A stretch of 64,000 nucleotides of DNA from Pseudomonadota bacterium (GTDB taxonomy: Bacteria > Pseudomonadota > Alphaproteobacteria > Rhizobiales > Hyphomicrobiaceae). Position numbers and translations under genes: made by a program. The stretch lies in NCBI GenBank assembly GCA_018242295.1, contig JAFECE010000005.1, positions 186,001 through 250,000 on the forward strand, written 5' to 3'. This document shows, piece by piece, positions 8,802 through 17,267 of the stretch. Numbering within the stretch: position 1 is the stretch's first letter; every line of letters begins with the position of its first letter. The notes beneath the pieces were generated by a model. It did no database searches. It saw only the letters and a program-made list of their open reading frames with translations, and was not told the DNA's origin.

Positions 8802-8926
8802 CCAGGATTCAGTGAAATTTCGACGACAGTTACGCGACGTCTGTATGACACGGTGGAAAACGGTGGAGATGCCGCGGCCGGCCGGGCGTCAAACTATGAG
8901 AGTCCTCGGCGCGTTGGCTAGGCCGC

Positions 8927-9190
8927 TCACGTTTTCGGGCGCGCGCCGGCGAGCCGCTGCGCAATGCTGGTAAAAAGATAGGCGCCGACAAATGCCGCCG
9001 CGATGAGACCGGCCACCGACGGCAGGCCGTCGTTTAAATCAACTGCGAGCAAAATTTCGTAGGCGATGGCTGCTCCTACGAGGCCACCGAGGGCGGCGAC
9101 AGCTGTATTGAATACTCCGCGCAGCGACAAGCCGTAGAGAATACCCACGATCAGGCCCGGATACATTGCCGGCCAAAAGTGATCACCCAT
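8927..9190 (-). CDS. Small membrane protein of unknown function
   Basis: An 87-residue protein with about three hydrophobic segments and many small residues (GLIVGILYG, ALGGLVGAAIAYEILL, AGLIAAAFVGAYLF). I chose the ATG at 9190, which has GGGGAG about nine bases upstream; an in-frame ATG at 9211 would add seven residues and has a weaker site. It is flanked by the GT21 gene and the sulfate-binding-protein gene, both on the same strand, with gaps of about 160 bases each. I do not recognise a family and can say only that it is probably an integral inner-membrane protein. Confidence 0.65.
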   Translation of the reverse strand: MGDHFWPAMYPGLIVGILYGLSLRGVFNTAVAALGGLVGAAIAYEILLAVDLNDGLPSVAGLIAAAFVGAYLFTSIAQRLAGARPKT

Positions 9191-9303
9191 AGCTTCTGCT
9201 CCCCGTTTCATCCCTATCGGCGACGCCGATCTATAGCGCGCGCTTCGTAGCGCTTTTATCAGTCAATCGGCGCTAGGACGAGGGAGTGCAACTGGGAGAG
9301 GAA

Positions 9304-9329
9304 CAAGCCGCGCGCAATGTCGCGGCTTG
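9304..9329 (-). terminator. Terminator-like hairpin after the sulfate-binding gene
   Basis: Perfect nine-base arms CAAGCCGCG and CGCGGCTTG surround an eight-base loop, 22 bases past the stop of the sulfate-binding protein on the minus strand. The tail reads TTCCTCTCCC, only moderately T-rich, so a Rho-independent terminator is likely but not certain. Confidence 0.65.
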
Positions 9330-9350
9330 CTGATCAGGATCAGAGAAAGT

Positions 9351-10355
9351 TCAGTTCTTCTTGGTGGTAATCTGATCGTAGATCCCGCCATCCGCAAAGT
9401 GTGCCTTCTGCACCGTCGCCCACGGTCCGATCTTGTCTTCGACCGAGAAGGTTTTGATGGCAGGCAAGTTTGCTGCCTTGAGCGCAGCTTCGCTGCGCGG
9501 CCGGAAATGATGCTTGGCTATGATTTTCTGCGCGTCATCAGAATAAAGGAAGTCGAGGTAAGCCTTGGCGACATCGGCTGTCTTGCGCTTCTCAACAATC
9601 GTATTGACGATCGCGATGGGCGGCGCGGCTTCGACGCTGACTGACGGATAGACGACATCGAAATTCTGGCCATCGACCTCGGCCTTGATGAGCGCAGCTT
9701 CGTTCTCGAACGTGACCAGAACGTCGCCAATGGCGCGCTGCGTAAAGCTCGTCGTGGCGCCGCGTCCGCCGCCATCGAATACCGGCACATTGGCGAACAG
9801 CTTGCTGACGAAGTCGCGCGCCTTGTCGTCGGAACCCAGCTTATCGTGAGCATATCCCCAAGCCGCAAGATAGGTATAGCGGCCATTGCCGGATGTCTTC
9901 GGGTTCGGAATGACGACGGAAATGCCGGGCTTTACGAGATCATCCCAATTGGCGATGGCCTTCGGATTGCCTTTGCGTACCAGGAATACCGTCGTCGTCG
10001 TGTACGGAGAGGCGCCGTGCGGGAATTTCGTGCGCCAGTCGTTTGAAACCATGCCTTTGCTTACGAGAAAATCGAGATCCGTCGGTTGATTGAGCGTGAC
10101 GACATCAGCCTCGAGGCCCTCGGCCACGGATTGCGCTTGCTTCGTCGATCCGCCATGCGATTGCTTGACTTCGATGTCGTTGCCCGACGACTTCTTCCAA
10201 CTCGCGGCGAATGCGGGATCGATGTCTTTATAGAGTTCTCGCGACACATCGTAAGACGCATTGAGAATGCTCGTCTGTGCGAAAGCTCCTGGCGATACCG
10301 CCATTAGAAGAGCAGCCGTCACGCCAAGCCGCGATACCACACGCCCCATAGTCAT
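9351..10355 (-). CDS. sbp: Periplasmic sulfate-binding protein
   Basis: Substrate-binding subunit of a sulfate/thiosulfate ABC importer, 334 aa. Signal peptide about residues 1-26 (ends PGAFA/Q), then LNASYDVSRELY, the ligand-loop QSHGGSTKQA, and DVVTLNQPTDLDFL, all characteristic of Sbp/CysP. I chose the ATG at 10355 because AAGGGA lies seven bases upstream; a GTG 18 bases earlier is the alternative. No cysT, cysW or cysA permease or ATPase genes follow: the next feature is a terminator-like hairpin and an unrelated small gene. It must therefore share a permease encoded elsewhere. It is preceded by another terminator at 10463-10497 and by two small genes. Confidence 0.9.
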   Translation of the reverse strand: MTMGRVVSRLGVTAALLMAVSPGAFAQTSILNASYDVSRELYKDIDPAFAASWKKSSGNDIEVKQSHGGSTKQAQSVAEGLEADVVTLNQPTDLDFLVSKGMVSNDWRTKFPHGASPYTTTTVFLVRKGNPKAIANWDDLVKPGISVVIPNPKTSGNGRYTYLAAWGYAHDKLGSDDKARDFVSKLFANVPVFDGGGRGATTSFTQRAIGDVLVTFENEAALIKAEVDGQNFDVVYPSVSVEAAPPIAIVNTIVEKRKTADVAKAYLDFLYSDDAQKIIAKHHFRPRSEAALKAANLPAIKTFSVEDKIGPWATVQKAHFADGGIYDQITTKKN

Positions 10356-10462
10356 ATGCAGATCCCTTTTCACATTTCAGAGTGCTTCGATTGCTTATTT
10401 CAAAGCGGTACGGAGTGGAGAACGAACAAAAAGTCTGAAGCTTTTCAGTCATCCTTGGAAAA

Positions 10463-10497
10463 TGAGACCGGCGGCAGATGAACAGCCACCGGTCTCA
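10463..10497 (-). terminator. Rho-independent terminator downstream of two small genes
   Basis: Arms 10463-10471 and 10489-10497 (TGAGACCGG/CCGGTCTCA) pair perfectly over nine bases with a 17-base loop, and on the minus strand the stem is followed by TTTTCC. It lies between the two small genes (ending at 10568) and the sulfate-binding-protein gene (start 10355), so it would end or attenuate transcription before that gene. Confidence 0.65.
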
Positions 10498-10567
10498 AGG
10501 TTCCCGCTCGCAGCGCGCGGGCGGGTCCAGGGATGGAGATGCGCGAATAGGCTTTTGTGTTCGTGCG

Positions 10568-10738
10568 CTAGAAGTCTGGCGATGGCCCGACGGGCGCCGG
10601 ATACGGGATCGGATCCGGATGCCAGTCTTGATCGGCCACCAACTTCAAGCGCCGGGAGAGAACTTGTTTCGTTCGCGTGTCCGCGACCTGTTTTGGTTCG
10701 AGACGCGAACTTTTGGCTTCGCTGATGTACCTGCTCAT
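10568..10738 (-). CDS. Small basic protein of unknown function, 56 aa
   Basis: A 56-residue ORF starting at an ATG that overlaps the stop of the upstream 75-residue gene by four bases (ATGA). It begins MSRYISEAKSS, is rich in Arg and Lys in the first 35 residues, and ends in a proline-rich tail with WHPDPIPYPAPVGPSPDF. The overlap and the composition change from basic to proline-rich make it more credible than a chance ORF. No family is recognised. It is followed by a terminator. Confidence 0.5.
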   Translation of the reverse strand: MSRYISEAKSSRLEPKQVADTRTKQVLSRRLKLVADQDWHPDPIPYPAPVGPSPDF

Positions 10739-10962
10739 AGGGCAAATGCCTCTTGCGTGCGGGCGGAGACGCGCCGGCGACGCCGGCTTGCCTGATGAGC
10801 GATCGCAGCACGTTCGGCGAGAAGCGGATTTGCGAAGCGCCTGCCTTCGAGGGCGCTGTATTCACTCAATGCCGCATGGAAGAGATATTCGCGTTCTCCT
10901 TCTTCACGGATGATAAGTCCGGCTTGGTCGTCGCCGACCTCGATGACGTAGGATTTTGACAT
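10735..10962 (-). CDS. Conserved-looking small hypothetical protein, 75 aa
   Basis: The protein begins MSKSYVIEVGDDQAGLI and continues with an EYLFHAAL...LEGRRF segment and an Ala/Arg-rich tail. I recall similar short proteins (MSKS-VIEV-AGL start, then a 'LEGR-F--P--AE' patch) in other Hyphomicrobiales, but this is memory, not a search. It is followed by an overlapping 56-codon gene. Upstream lies a leader containing a Cys-rich short ORF, and downstream the sulfate-binding-protein gene in the same direction, so a link with sulfur supply is possible. Confidence 0.7.
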   Translation of the reverse strand: MSKSYVIEVGDDQAGLIIREEGEREYLFHAALSEYSALEGRRFANPLLAERAAIAHQASRRRRRVSARTQEAFAL

Positions 10963-11043
10963 GTCTTTGCTCTGCCGGCGGTGGCCAGCGTCCTCTATGT
11001 TGCGATTTTTCGATTGAAGTGGCTGAAGCGGGGCTGCGTGATC

Positions 11044-11121
11044 TCAACAGCAGCCGGCCATACACATCGAGGCCTTCATCGCGCGATATGTGGAGAGGAA
11101 GCAGAGGTCAGAGCTTTTCAT
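11044..11121 (-). CDS. Putative cysteine-rich leader peptide, 25 aa
   Basis: An ATG at 11121, with GGAG six bases upstream, opens a 25-codon ORF that ends with Met-Cys-Met-Ala-Gly-Cys-Cys-stop; four of 25 codons are Cys (residues 7, 20, 24, 25). It lies about 80 bases upstream of the 75-residue gene and in the same direction as the sulfate-binding-protein gene. Short ORFs with clustered Cys codons just before the stop are known as attenuation sensors upstream of sulfur-assimilation operons in other bacteria, such as mycobacteria. Here the function is inferred from the Cys placement and context. An alternative in-frame ATG is at 11133. A small hairpin (AGCCCACG/CGTGGGGCT, 11139-11160) precedes it. 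Confidence 0.5.
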   Translation of the reverse strand: MKSSDLCFLSTYRAMKASMCMAGCC

Positions 11122-11548
11122 AGCGGTCTCCATTGCGGAGCCCACGAGAACCGTGGGGCTTAGCGTTTGATGACGCGGCGCAAGTCGCTGTCGAAATCAC
11201 CGCGGCCGGCACAACAGCGTGCCAACGGATGCATCAAAGCCCTGATCCCGTCGCGGGGTCAAATAACAAGAACTTCAATGCTTATGAGAGCGGCAGGAAG
11301 TGCTCCTGGAAACCCCATAGAATCGGTCCTTACCGCCGAGCGAACCGCCCGGCACGGCGGGGCAGGCGGGCGCAACAAATGTGTCATTTGATCGGACGGG
11401 GGTAGAATCGCCATCTTTTTCCGACCGCTCGTCGATTAGCTGGGTATTCTAGGGATCGTCACAACCGCGTGGCAATTTCCCACATTTCGATCCGGTGCTA
11501 CACCTCGTCAGTTGCAGCCGGTTTGGCACGGAACGGGGACCTGAAGTT
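11122..11548. other. Divergent intergenic region upstream of ugd
   Basis: 427 bases between the leader-peptide start (minus) and ugd (plus). It must hold divergent promoters. The hairpin at 11139-11160 is the only structure I see; no ORF here has both a ribosome site and protein-like composition. Confidence 0.5.
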
Positions 11549-12928
11549 ATGAAGATCTGTATGGTCGGCGCGGGATACGTCGGACTCGTCTCGGCCGCCT
11601 GCTTTTCCGATTTCGGCTGGACCGTCACCTGCGTCGACAAGGACCCCAACCGCTTGGCTGATCTCAAGGCCGGCCGCTCCCCCATCTACGAGCCTGGGCT
11701 CGAGGCCTTGATGGAACGGAACATCAAGGCCGGGCGCCTGCTCTTCACGGAAAATCTTGGACCTGCTGTCGCGGACGCCGACGTCGTGTTTCTGGCGGTC
11801 GGAACCCCGATGCGGCGCGGCGACGGGTACGCGGATCTTTCCTATGTTTTCACGGCCGTCGAAGAGGCCGCCCCGCATTTCAACGGATTTACCGTTGTTA
11901 CAACGAAATCGACCGTGCCCGTTGGAACCAGCCGCGAAATCGAGCGCCGCCTGAAGGCAAAGCGGCCGGACGCTGACGTGGCCGTCTGCTCAAATCCGGA
12001 GTTTTTGCGGGAAGGCTCGGCGATCCAGGATTTCACCCATCCGGATCGCGTTCTCGTCGGCACCGATGACGACCGGGCGCGCGACGTGATGGGACGTCTT
12101 TATAAGCCGCTGGCGCTCCGCGGCTCTCCCGTGATGTTCGTCGAACGGGAGTCGGCGGAGCTCGCGAAATATGCGGCCAACGCCTTTCTAGCTCTCAAGA
12201 TCAGCTTCATCAACGAGATCGCGGATCTGTGCGAGAGCGTCGGCGCGGACGTTCAGGAAGTTGCCTCTGCAATCGGCAAGGACCGGCGCATCGGCGACAA
12301 GTTTCTTCATCCGGGCCCGGGATACGGCGGCTCTTGCTTTCCCAAGGATGTATCAGCGCTCATCCGCACGGCGCGAGAGGCCAAATCGCCGGTTTCGATC
12401 GTCGAGCAGGTTGAACGCGTCAACCACGAGCGCAAGCTCGCCATGGCGATCCGGATTGAAGAGGCCGCCGGAGGGTCGGTGCGCGACAAGACGATTGGCG
12501 TCCTTGGGCTGACCTTCAAGCCGAACACCGACGACATGCGCGACGCGCCGAGCCTTGTCATCGTGCCTATGCTGCAGGAACGCGGAGCCACCGTCCGGGC
12601 CTGCGATCCCCAGGGCCGGCGTCAGGCTGAGCCTTTGCTACCGGACATCGTCTGGTGCGATAACGCCGAACAGGCTGCCGAGGGCGCCGATGTCCTCGTC
12701 GTCATCACCGAATGGAACGAATACCGCGCGCTCAACCTCGAAGCGCTCAAGGCGCGCATGAGGGGCAAGACCATCGTCGATCTCCGGAACGTCTTCGATG
12801 CCGACGCCGTGCGCGAACTCGGTCTCAGTTATTCCGGGATCGGGCGTGGACGGGCGCACGTTCGAGAGGAGTCGCCGTCCGTTTCAAGGGCCCAATCCCC
12901 CCTTCAGCCGGTCGAAGCCGCCAAATAG
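11549..12928 (+). CDS. ugd: UDP-glucose 6-dehydrogenase
   Basis: Cytoplasmic NAD-dependent oxidation of UDP-glucose to UDP-glucuronate, a precursor for exopolysaccharide or lipid A decorations; 459 aa. I chose the ATG at 11549 so that the protein begins MKICMVGAGYVGL, the Rossmann nucleotide-binding loop. The catalytic cysteine is in GPGYGGSCFPKD, and GLTFKPNTDDMRDAPS in the C-terminal domain is the family's UDP-binding signature. Length is normal; the last 20 residues are a low-complexity tail. It stands alone, 186 bases before flhA, and is not obviously part of the flagellar operon. Confidence 0.95.
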   Translation: MKICMVGAGYVGLVSAACFSDFGWTVTCVDKDPNRLADLKAGRSPIYEPGLEALMERNIKAGRLLFTENLGPAVADADVVFLAVGTPMRRGDGYADLSYVFTAVEEAAPHFNGFTVVTTKSTVPVGTSREIERRLKAKRPDADVAVCSNPEFLREGSAIQDFTHPDRVLVGTDDDRARDVMGRLYKPLALRGSPVMFVERESAELAKYAANAFLALKISFINEIADLCESVGADVQEVASAIGKDRRIGDKFLHPGPGYGGSCFPKDVSALIRTAREAKSPVSIVEQVERVNHERKLAMAIRIEEAAGGSVRDKTIGVLGLTFKPNTDDMRDAPSLVIVPMLQERGATVRACDPQGRRQAEPLLPDIVWCDNAEQAAEGADVLVVITEWNEYRALNLEALKARMRGKTIVDLRNVFDADAVRELGLSYSGIGRGRAHVREESPSVSRAQSPLQPVEAAK

Positions 12929-13085
12929 TTGCAGGGGTGCCGGCGTGCGGCGCAGCAGCGATGGGTTGGTGGTGCAATCACGCGGGTCATCCGTTTGAAT
13001 TGCGTATCGATTTGCCAGTTTTGAATTTTTCTCCTCCGTTGGCTGCCTGATGACGACCTCGCGCAAGCTTCGGATAGGAGACTCG

Positions 13086-13102
13086 CCCCCAAATCGCGGG
13101 GG
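13086..13102 (+). promoter_or_regulatory. C5/G5 hairpin in the flhA leader
   Basis: CCCCC (13086-13090) can pair with GGGGG (13098-13102) across a seven-base loop. The G-run is also the only purine-rich element upstream of the flhA ATG at 13115, about 12 bases away, so the hairpin might mask a weak ribosome site. Functional relevance is inferred. Confidence 0.35.
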
Positions 13103-13114
13103 AATTTATTCATC

Positions 13115-15208
13115 ATGGCAACCACGAAAACCGCCGAGAGCGGCATCGACCTAGGTTTGGGTCGGCGCGACGCGGGCTTGGCCGTCGGCGTGATCGCCAT
13201 TCTGACGATCCTGTTCCTGCCGCTTCCGGCGTTCATGATCGATCTTGGGCTCGCCTTTTCAATCGCGCTCTCGATCATCATCCTGATGGTGGCGCTGTGG
13301 ATCCGGCGGCCGCTGGAATTCTCGGCTTTCCCGACCATCCTTCTGATCGCAACGCTGCTCAGGCTTTCACTCAACGTGGCGACGACACGCCTTATTCTGT
13401 CGCAAGGCGCCGAGGGGCCCAACGCCGCCGGTCACGTCATCGCGGGCTTCGCGCAGTTCGTCATGAGCGGCAATTTCGTCATCGGCATCATCGTCTTCAT
13501 CATCCTGATCACGGTGAACTTCGTCGTCATCACGAAAGGCGCGACGCGTATCGCCGAGGTCGGCGCGCGCTTCACCCTCGATTCGCTGCCCGGCAAGCAG
13601 ATGGCCGTGGACGCCGATCTTGCAGCCGGCTCGATCGACGAAAAAGAAGCCATTCGCCGGCGCAAGGAACTCGAAGAGGAAAGCCAGTTCTTCGGCGCCA
13701 TGGACGGCGCGTCGAAGTTCGTTCGCGGCGATGCGATCGCCGGGTTGATTATCACGGCGGTCAATATCTTCGGTGGCATCATCATCGGCATCACGCAGCA
13801 TGATCTCGCCTTCGACCGTGCCGTCGACACCTTCGTCAAACTATCGGTCGGCGACGGTATCGTAACGCAGATGCCTGCGCTCATCGTGGCGCTCGCTGCG
13901 GGCCTTCTGGTGTCGAAGGGCGGCACCCACGGCTCGACGGAAGGCGTGATCATCAACCAGCTCGGGAACTATCCCCGCGCGCTGCTGATCGCGGGCGGCG
14001 TGATGTCGTTGCTGTCGCTTGCGCCCGGCCTCCCGTTCCTGCCGTTCGCCGGCATCGGCGCGATGCTCACGTTCATCAGCACGACCCTCGTTCGGCAAAA
14101 GGCCGAATTGGAGAAGGCTGCGGCATCGGCCAGCACCGCTGGCCAGGCACCATCCGCCGAAGAGCAGTCGCGTCAGTCCATTCGCGATCAACTTAAGACG
14201 ACGGAAATTGAGATCTGCTTCGGCAAGCAAATCTCGTCCGTTCTGATGCGTCCGACCAGCGATCTTCCGCAGCGCGTCGCCAAGATGCGGCGCAAGTTCG
14301 CCAAGCAATACGGCTTCGTAGTTCCGGATATCAAACTCACCGAAGACTTATCCATCCTGCCGAAGACCTATCAGATCAAAGTTCATGGTACGGTGGTCTC
14401 GAGCGCGGAGCTTCGGCTTGGCGACGTCCTCGTCGTCGTCGGGGACGGCCCGAAGCCGGAAGCACCGGGCGACGAAACGCGCGAACCGGCGTTCGGCATG
14501 AAGGCGTTGTGGATACCCGACATCTTCACCAACGCGTTGAAACGCGACGGCTTCGTTCCGGTCGAAAACACCTCCGTGCTTTTGACGCACGTCGCCGAGG
14601 TTATCCGCAACAGTCTGGCGCAGCTCTTTTCGTACCGCGATCTTCGCGCGCTTCTCGAACGGCTCGACCCCGAATATCGCAAACTGCTCGAGGAAATCTG
14701 CCCATCGCAGATCTCTCATTCGGGCCTTCAGAGCGTGCTCAAGATGCTGCTCGGCGAGCGCATTTCGATCCGCAACCTGCATCTCATTCTCGAAGCGGTG
14801 GCGGAGATCGCTCCGTTCTCGCGCAAGGCCGAGCAGATTTCCGAGCATGTGCGCATGCGCTTGGCGTCGCAAATTTGCGGCGATCTCAGCGAGGGCAACT
14901 ATCTCAAGGTCGTGCGTCTTGGAAACCGGTGGGAGCTCGCGTTCCATCAGGCTCTGAGGCGCGATGGCAAGGGAGAAGTCATCGAATTCGACATCGAGCC
15001 GCGCCTTATCGAGCAGTTCGGTGGCGATCTCAGCCGCATGGTGCAGCCGCTCATGGACGCCGGGCATCAATTCGTTCTTGTCACGGCAGCCGAAACGCGC
15101 CCCTACGTACACACGGTCACCGAACGGCTTTACGGAACACTGCCCGTCCTCTCGCATCTCGAGATCAGTCGCGGCGTCCAGATTCAGTCGCTCGGCTCGG
15201 TTTCATGA
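13115..15208 (+). CDS. flhA: Flagellar export apparatus protein FlhA
   Basis: The large export-gate subunit of the flagellar type III secretion system, 697 aa. Its N-terminal half has about eight membrane helices, including the FHIPEP signature region ([24 protein letters not shown] pattern, residues about 66-90) and [18 protein letters not shown] in the cytoplasmic loop. The C-terminal half is the soluble docking domain for chaperone-substrate complexes ([15 protein letters not shown] is typical). The stop overlaps the fliR start (ATGA). In many rhizobia flhA follows fliQ; here fliQ lies 18 kb away. Confidence 0.97.
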   Translation: MATTKTAESGIDLGLGRRDAGLAVGVIAILTILFLPLPAFMIDLGLAFSIALSIIILMVALWIRRPLEFSAFPTILLIATLLRLSLNVATTRLILSQGAEGPNAAGHVIAGFAQFVMSGNFVIGIIVFIILITVNFVVITKGATRIAEVGARFTLDSLPGKQMAVDADLAAGSIDEKEAIRRRKELEEESQFFGAMDGASKFVRGDAIAGLIITAVNIFGGIIIGITQHDLAFDRAVDTFVKLSVGDGIVTQMPALIVALAAGLLVSKGGTHGSTEGVIINQLGNYPRALLIAGGVMSLLSLAPGLPFLPFAGIGAMLTFISTTLVRQKAELEKAAASASTAGQAPSAEEQSRQSIRDQLKTTEIEICFGKQISSVLMRPTSDLPQRVAKMRRKFAKQYGFVVPDIKLTEDLSILPKTYQIKVHGTVVSSAELRLGDVLVVVGDGPKPEAPGDETREPAFGMKALWIPDIFTNALKRDGFVPVENTSVLLTHVAEVIRNSLAQLFSYRDLRALLERLDPEYRKLLEEICPSQISHSGLQSVLKMLLGERISIRNLHLILEAVAEIAPFSRKAEQISEHVRMRLASQICGDLSEGNYLKVVRLGNRWELAFHQALRRDGKGEVIEFDIEPRLIEQFGGDLSRMVQPLMDAGHQFVLVTAAETRPYVHTVTERLYGTLPVLSHLEISRGVQIQSLGSVS

Positions 15209-15969
15209 CGCCGCTCACTCACGACACCCTGCTCGTGCCGCTTCTCGTCTTCTGCCGGGTGGGCGCTTGCTTCATGCTGCTGCCCGGAATCTCGAGCGAC
15301 CGCGTTCCGGTGCAACTGCGTCTGTTCGTTGCCATCGCGGTCTCTATCGCACTCACGCCGCTCGTCTATGATTCGGTGCGTCCCGCGACGAGCGAAGAGC
15401 CGAGCAATCTGCTGGCGATGATCGTGATCGAAACCTCGACGGGCATTCTGTTGGGATTTCTGGTCCGCGTTCTCTTCATGGCACTCGAATTCGCCGCGAC
15501 GTGCATGGCGAACTATGCCGGATATGGGGGCGTCTTCTCTCACGCCGTCGAGAACAACGATCCGTCGTCCCCTTTTTCGTCACTTGTGACGACGCCGGCC
15601 GTCGCGCTTTTCTTCATCACAAACCAGCACGTCAACATCGTTCTGATGCTGCAACGCTCGTACGAGATGTTCAAAGTCGGCGTATCGATCGCCGCGCCGC
15701 CCAACCTGCAGACGATTGTCACGCTTGTCGGGTCTGCCTTCAAGTTGACGCTGCAGCTCAGCGCGGCGCTCGTCGTCTATTCGCTGACCGTCAACTTCGC
15801 CTTCGGCTTCCTCAATAAGATGGTGCCGCAGATACCGATCTATTTCGTATCGACGCCATTCGTCGTGCTGGGCGGTCTCTTCCTTCTGTTGCAGGTCGAC
15901 AAGACGGCACTCGAAATTTTTACGTCGCTCGTGACGCAGGCCATCCAAAATCTTGGCCAAAATGGCTAG
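15205..15969 (+). CDS. fliR: Flagellar export apparatus protein FliR
   Basis: Inner-membrane export-gate component, 254 aa with about six hydrophobic segments. It starts at the ATG overlapping the flhA stop, giving [28 protein letters not shown], a typical FliR N terminus. Conserved family stretches are MANYAGYGG (Gly-rich) and FFITNQHVN. FliR forms the export gate with FliP and FliQ, both encoded elsewhere in the window. Its stop lies inside the first codons of the next gene. Confidence 0.95.
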   Translation: MTPLTHDTLLVPLLVFCRVGACFMLLPGISSDRVPVQLRLFVAIAVSIALTPLVYDSVRPATSEEPSNLLAMIVIETSTGILLGFLVRVLFMALEFAATCMANYAGYGGVFSHAVENNDPSSPFSSLVTTPAVALFFITNQHVNIVLMLQRSYEMFKVGVSIAAPPNLQTIVTLVGSAFKLTLQLSAALVVYSLTVNFAFGFLNKMVPQIPIYFVSTPFVVLGGLFLLLQVDKTALEIFTSLVTQAIQNLGQNG

Positions 15970-16378
15970 ATCATCGAAAAAGGTCCGGCGCCTCGTCGAC
16001 GTCTTTCATGATCTCGAGACCGCCGAGCGCGCGAGGATCAGCGAAATCACCCGGCAAATGGATGAGCTTCGCATCTCGCAGGACAACCTCATCGCCACCC
16101 TTGCCAATCCGTCGGCCGTTCACGAGCCCTTCCTGGCGCTGATGTCACGGAGCCTTGGAAACATCGAGCGCCGCCAACAACGGCTCGCGAAAGAGCGCGA
16201 AATGGCGCTCGACCGCTATCTCGAGGCTACCAAGCGCACGCGCGGAGCGACCGAGTTGCTGGCCGACGTCCGCGCCGAGGAAGCGCGCCGGAACGAGCAA
16301 AAGGACCTTGAGGCCTTGCTTGAATTTCAGCAGGCCACAGCGGCGCAAGGCCGGGGTAAGTCAACACGTTCATCGTGA
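15962..16378 (+). CDS. FliJ-like coiled-coil flagellar protein
   Basis: 138-residue, Arg/Glu/Ala-rich protein, almost wholly alpha-helical in appearance, with heptad-like leucines and long charged runs. It starts at the ATG at 15962, overlapping the fliR stop by eight bases, so translation is coupled to the export genes. Position (after fliR, before cheL) and coiled-coil character fit FliJ, the export-ATPase stalk/chaperone-escort protein, which is very poorly conserved in sequence. No fliJ-like gene follows fliI, which supports the idea. I am not certain of the family. Confidence 0.5.
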   Translation: MARSSKKVRRLVDVFHDLETAERARISEITRQMDELRISQDNLIATLANPSAVHEPFLALMSRSLGNIERRQQRLAKEREMALDRYLEATKRTRGATELLADVRAEEARRNEQKDLEALLEFQQATAAQGRGKSTRSS

Positions 16379-16408
16379 GGCGATCATCCGCCAGCACCGA
16401 AATGCATC

Positions 16409-16771
16409 ATGTCGATTATTCCTCCTGCAGCCGTCGCCGATCAGGCTATGTGGGCCGCCAGACAGACCGTCCGGACGGGATCGCAGGCGGCAACTCAGCC
16501 TGTCGATGACGCCGCACCGGCGCCGTCCGGCCAAGCGCAGAGCGGCAAGACCAAGGATGTCGGCCAGCAGTTCGAGGCGTTGTATCTCCGCCAGATGCTG
16601 GAAGAGTGGATGCCGAAGGATTCTGAATCTCTCTTCGGCGAAGGCACGGCCGGGACCGTATGGCGATCGATGATGGTGGATAGCCTGGCGACCACGCTCT
16701 CTAAATCGGGAACGATCGGAATCGCCCAAATGATCTTCAAACCGGAATCTCACAGCCCGGGAGAAAAGTAG
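16409..16771 (+). CDS. cheL: Rod-binding protein, FlgJ N-domain type (CheL)
   Basis: A 120-residue protein with the rod-binding domain: the segment QQFEALYLRQMLEEWMPK (residues about 53-70), then LFGEGTAGTVWRSMMVDSLA. In enteric bacteria this domain is fused to a muramidase in FlgJ; alphaproteobacterial CheL lacks it, as here. It assists rod assembly in the periplasm. No obvious signal peptide, as in the family. It starts at an ATG 30 bases after the previous gene. A separate wall-cleaving enzyme is needed; a lysozyme-like gene lies at 62891-63628. Confidence 0.85.
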   Translation: MSIIPPAAVADQAMWAARQTVRTGSQAATQPVDDAAPAPSGQAQSGKTKDVGQQFEALYLRQMLEEWMPKDSESLFGEGTAGTVWRSMMVDSLATTLSKSGTIGIAQMIFKPESHSPGEK

Positions 16772-16772
16772 A

Positions 16773-17267
16773 ATGAGCACCGCACCGGTTGAAGCCAAGA
16801 CCCGATCGCAGCAATCATCATCCGCAGCACTCAAGCGCGTTGGTGCGCGTGGCAGTCGTCGCGCTTCGCACCTTCCTCGCGCGGTCACGCACGATGCCGA
16901 TGCGGCACGAGCCGTCGTCGTCGCGGTGATCCGGCGGATCGAGGATTACCTCGATGAGGAAACTGCGGCCCTGGACAAAGCGCCGAACTTCGACCTCAAA
17001 GCCTCTAACGATCGCAAGAGCCAGGGCCTCGTCGATCTCAATGAGGCGATGCGGCGGCTAAATCCCGCAGACATCGATGAAGATCTCAACCTGCGGCTTC
17101 AGATGTTCCGCGCCAAGCTCGACGTCAATCTTCGCAAGATACAGCTGCACCTTGAGGCCGTCAAAGAGATCGCAGGGATGCTTTCCGACGCCATCCAGAA
17201 CGCTGAATCGGACGGAACCTACACCCGCAATATCGGACCGAGCCGGAGCATGCAGTGGTCCGATTGA
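16773..17267 (+). CDS. FlgN-like flagellar export chaperone
   Basis: A 164-residue cytoplasmic protein with a basic N-terminal 40 residues, then a helical domain that includes VIRRIEDYLDEETAALD and ends with the DGTYTR motif, which I associate with alphaproteobacterial FlgN-type proteins. FlgN binds hook-filament junction proteins FlgK and FlgL before export. It begins one base after cheL ends, in the same operon. The assignment depends on motif memory and context rather than a full alignment. Confidence 0.6.
   Translation: MSTAPVEAKTRSQQSSSAALKRVGARGSRRASHLPRAVTHDADAARAVVVAVIRRIEDYLDEETAALDKAPNFDLKASNDRKSQGLVDLNEAMRRLNPADIDEDLNLRLQMFRAKLDVNLRKIQLHLEAVKEIAGMLSDAIQNAESDGTYTRNIGPSRSMQWSD

Noticed and set aside
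10449-10865. Minus-strand ORF of 138 codons between the small genes and sbp
   Set aside because: It overlaps both small genes in another frame and includes the terminator; composition is not protein-like.
11133-11405. Plus-strand ORF of 90 codons before ugd
   Set aside because: Lacks a ribosome site and reads as random high-GC coding; the region is a divergent promoter.
14509-15204. In-frame extension of fliR upstream into flhA
   Set aside because: The upstream part is Arg/Ala/Ser-rich shadow of flhA; the ATGA overlap start gives a normal FliR.
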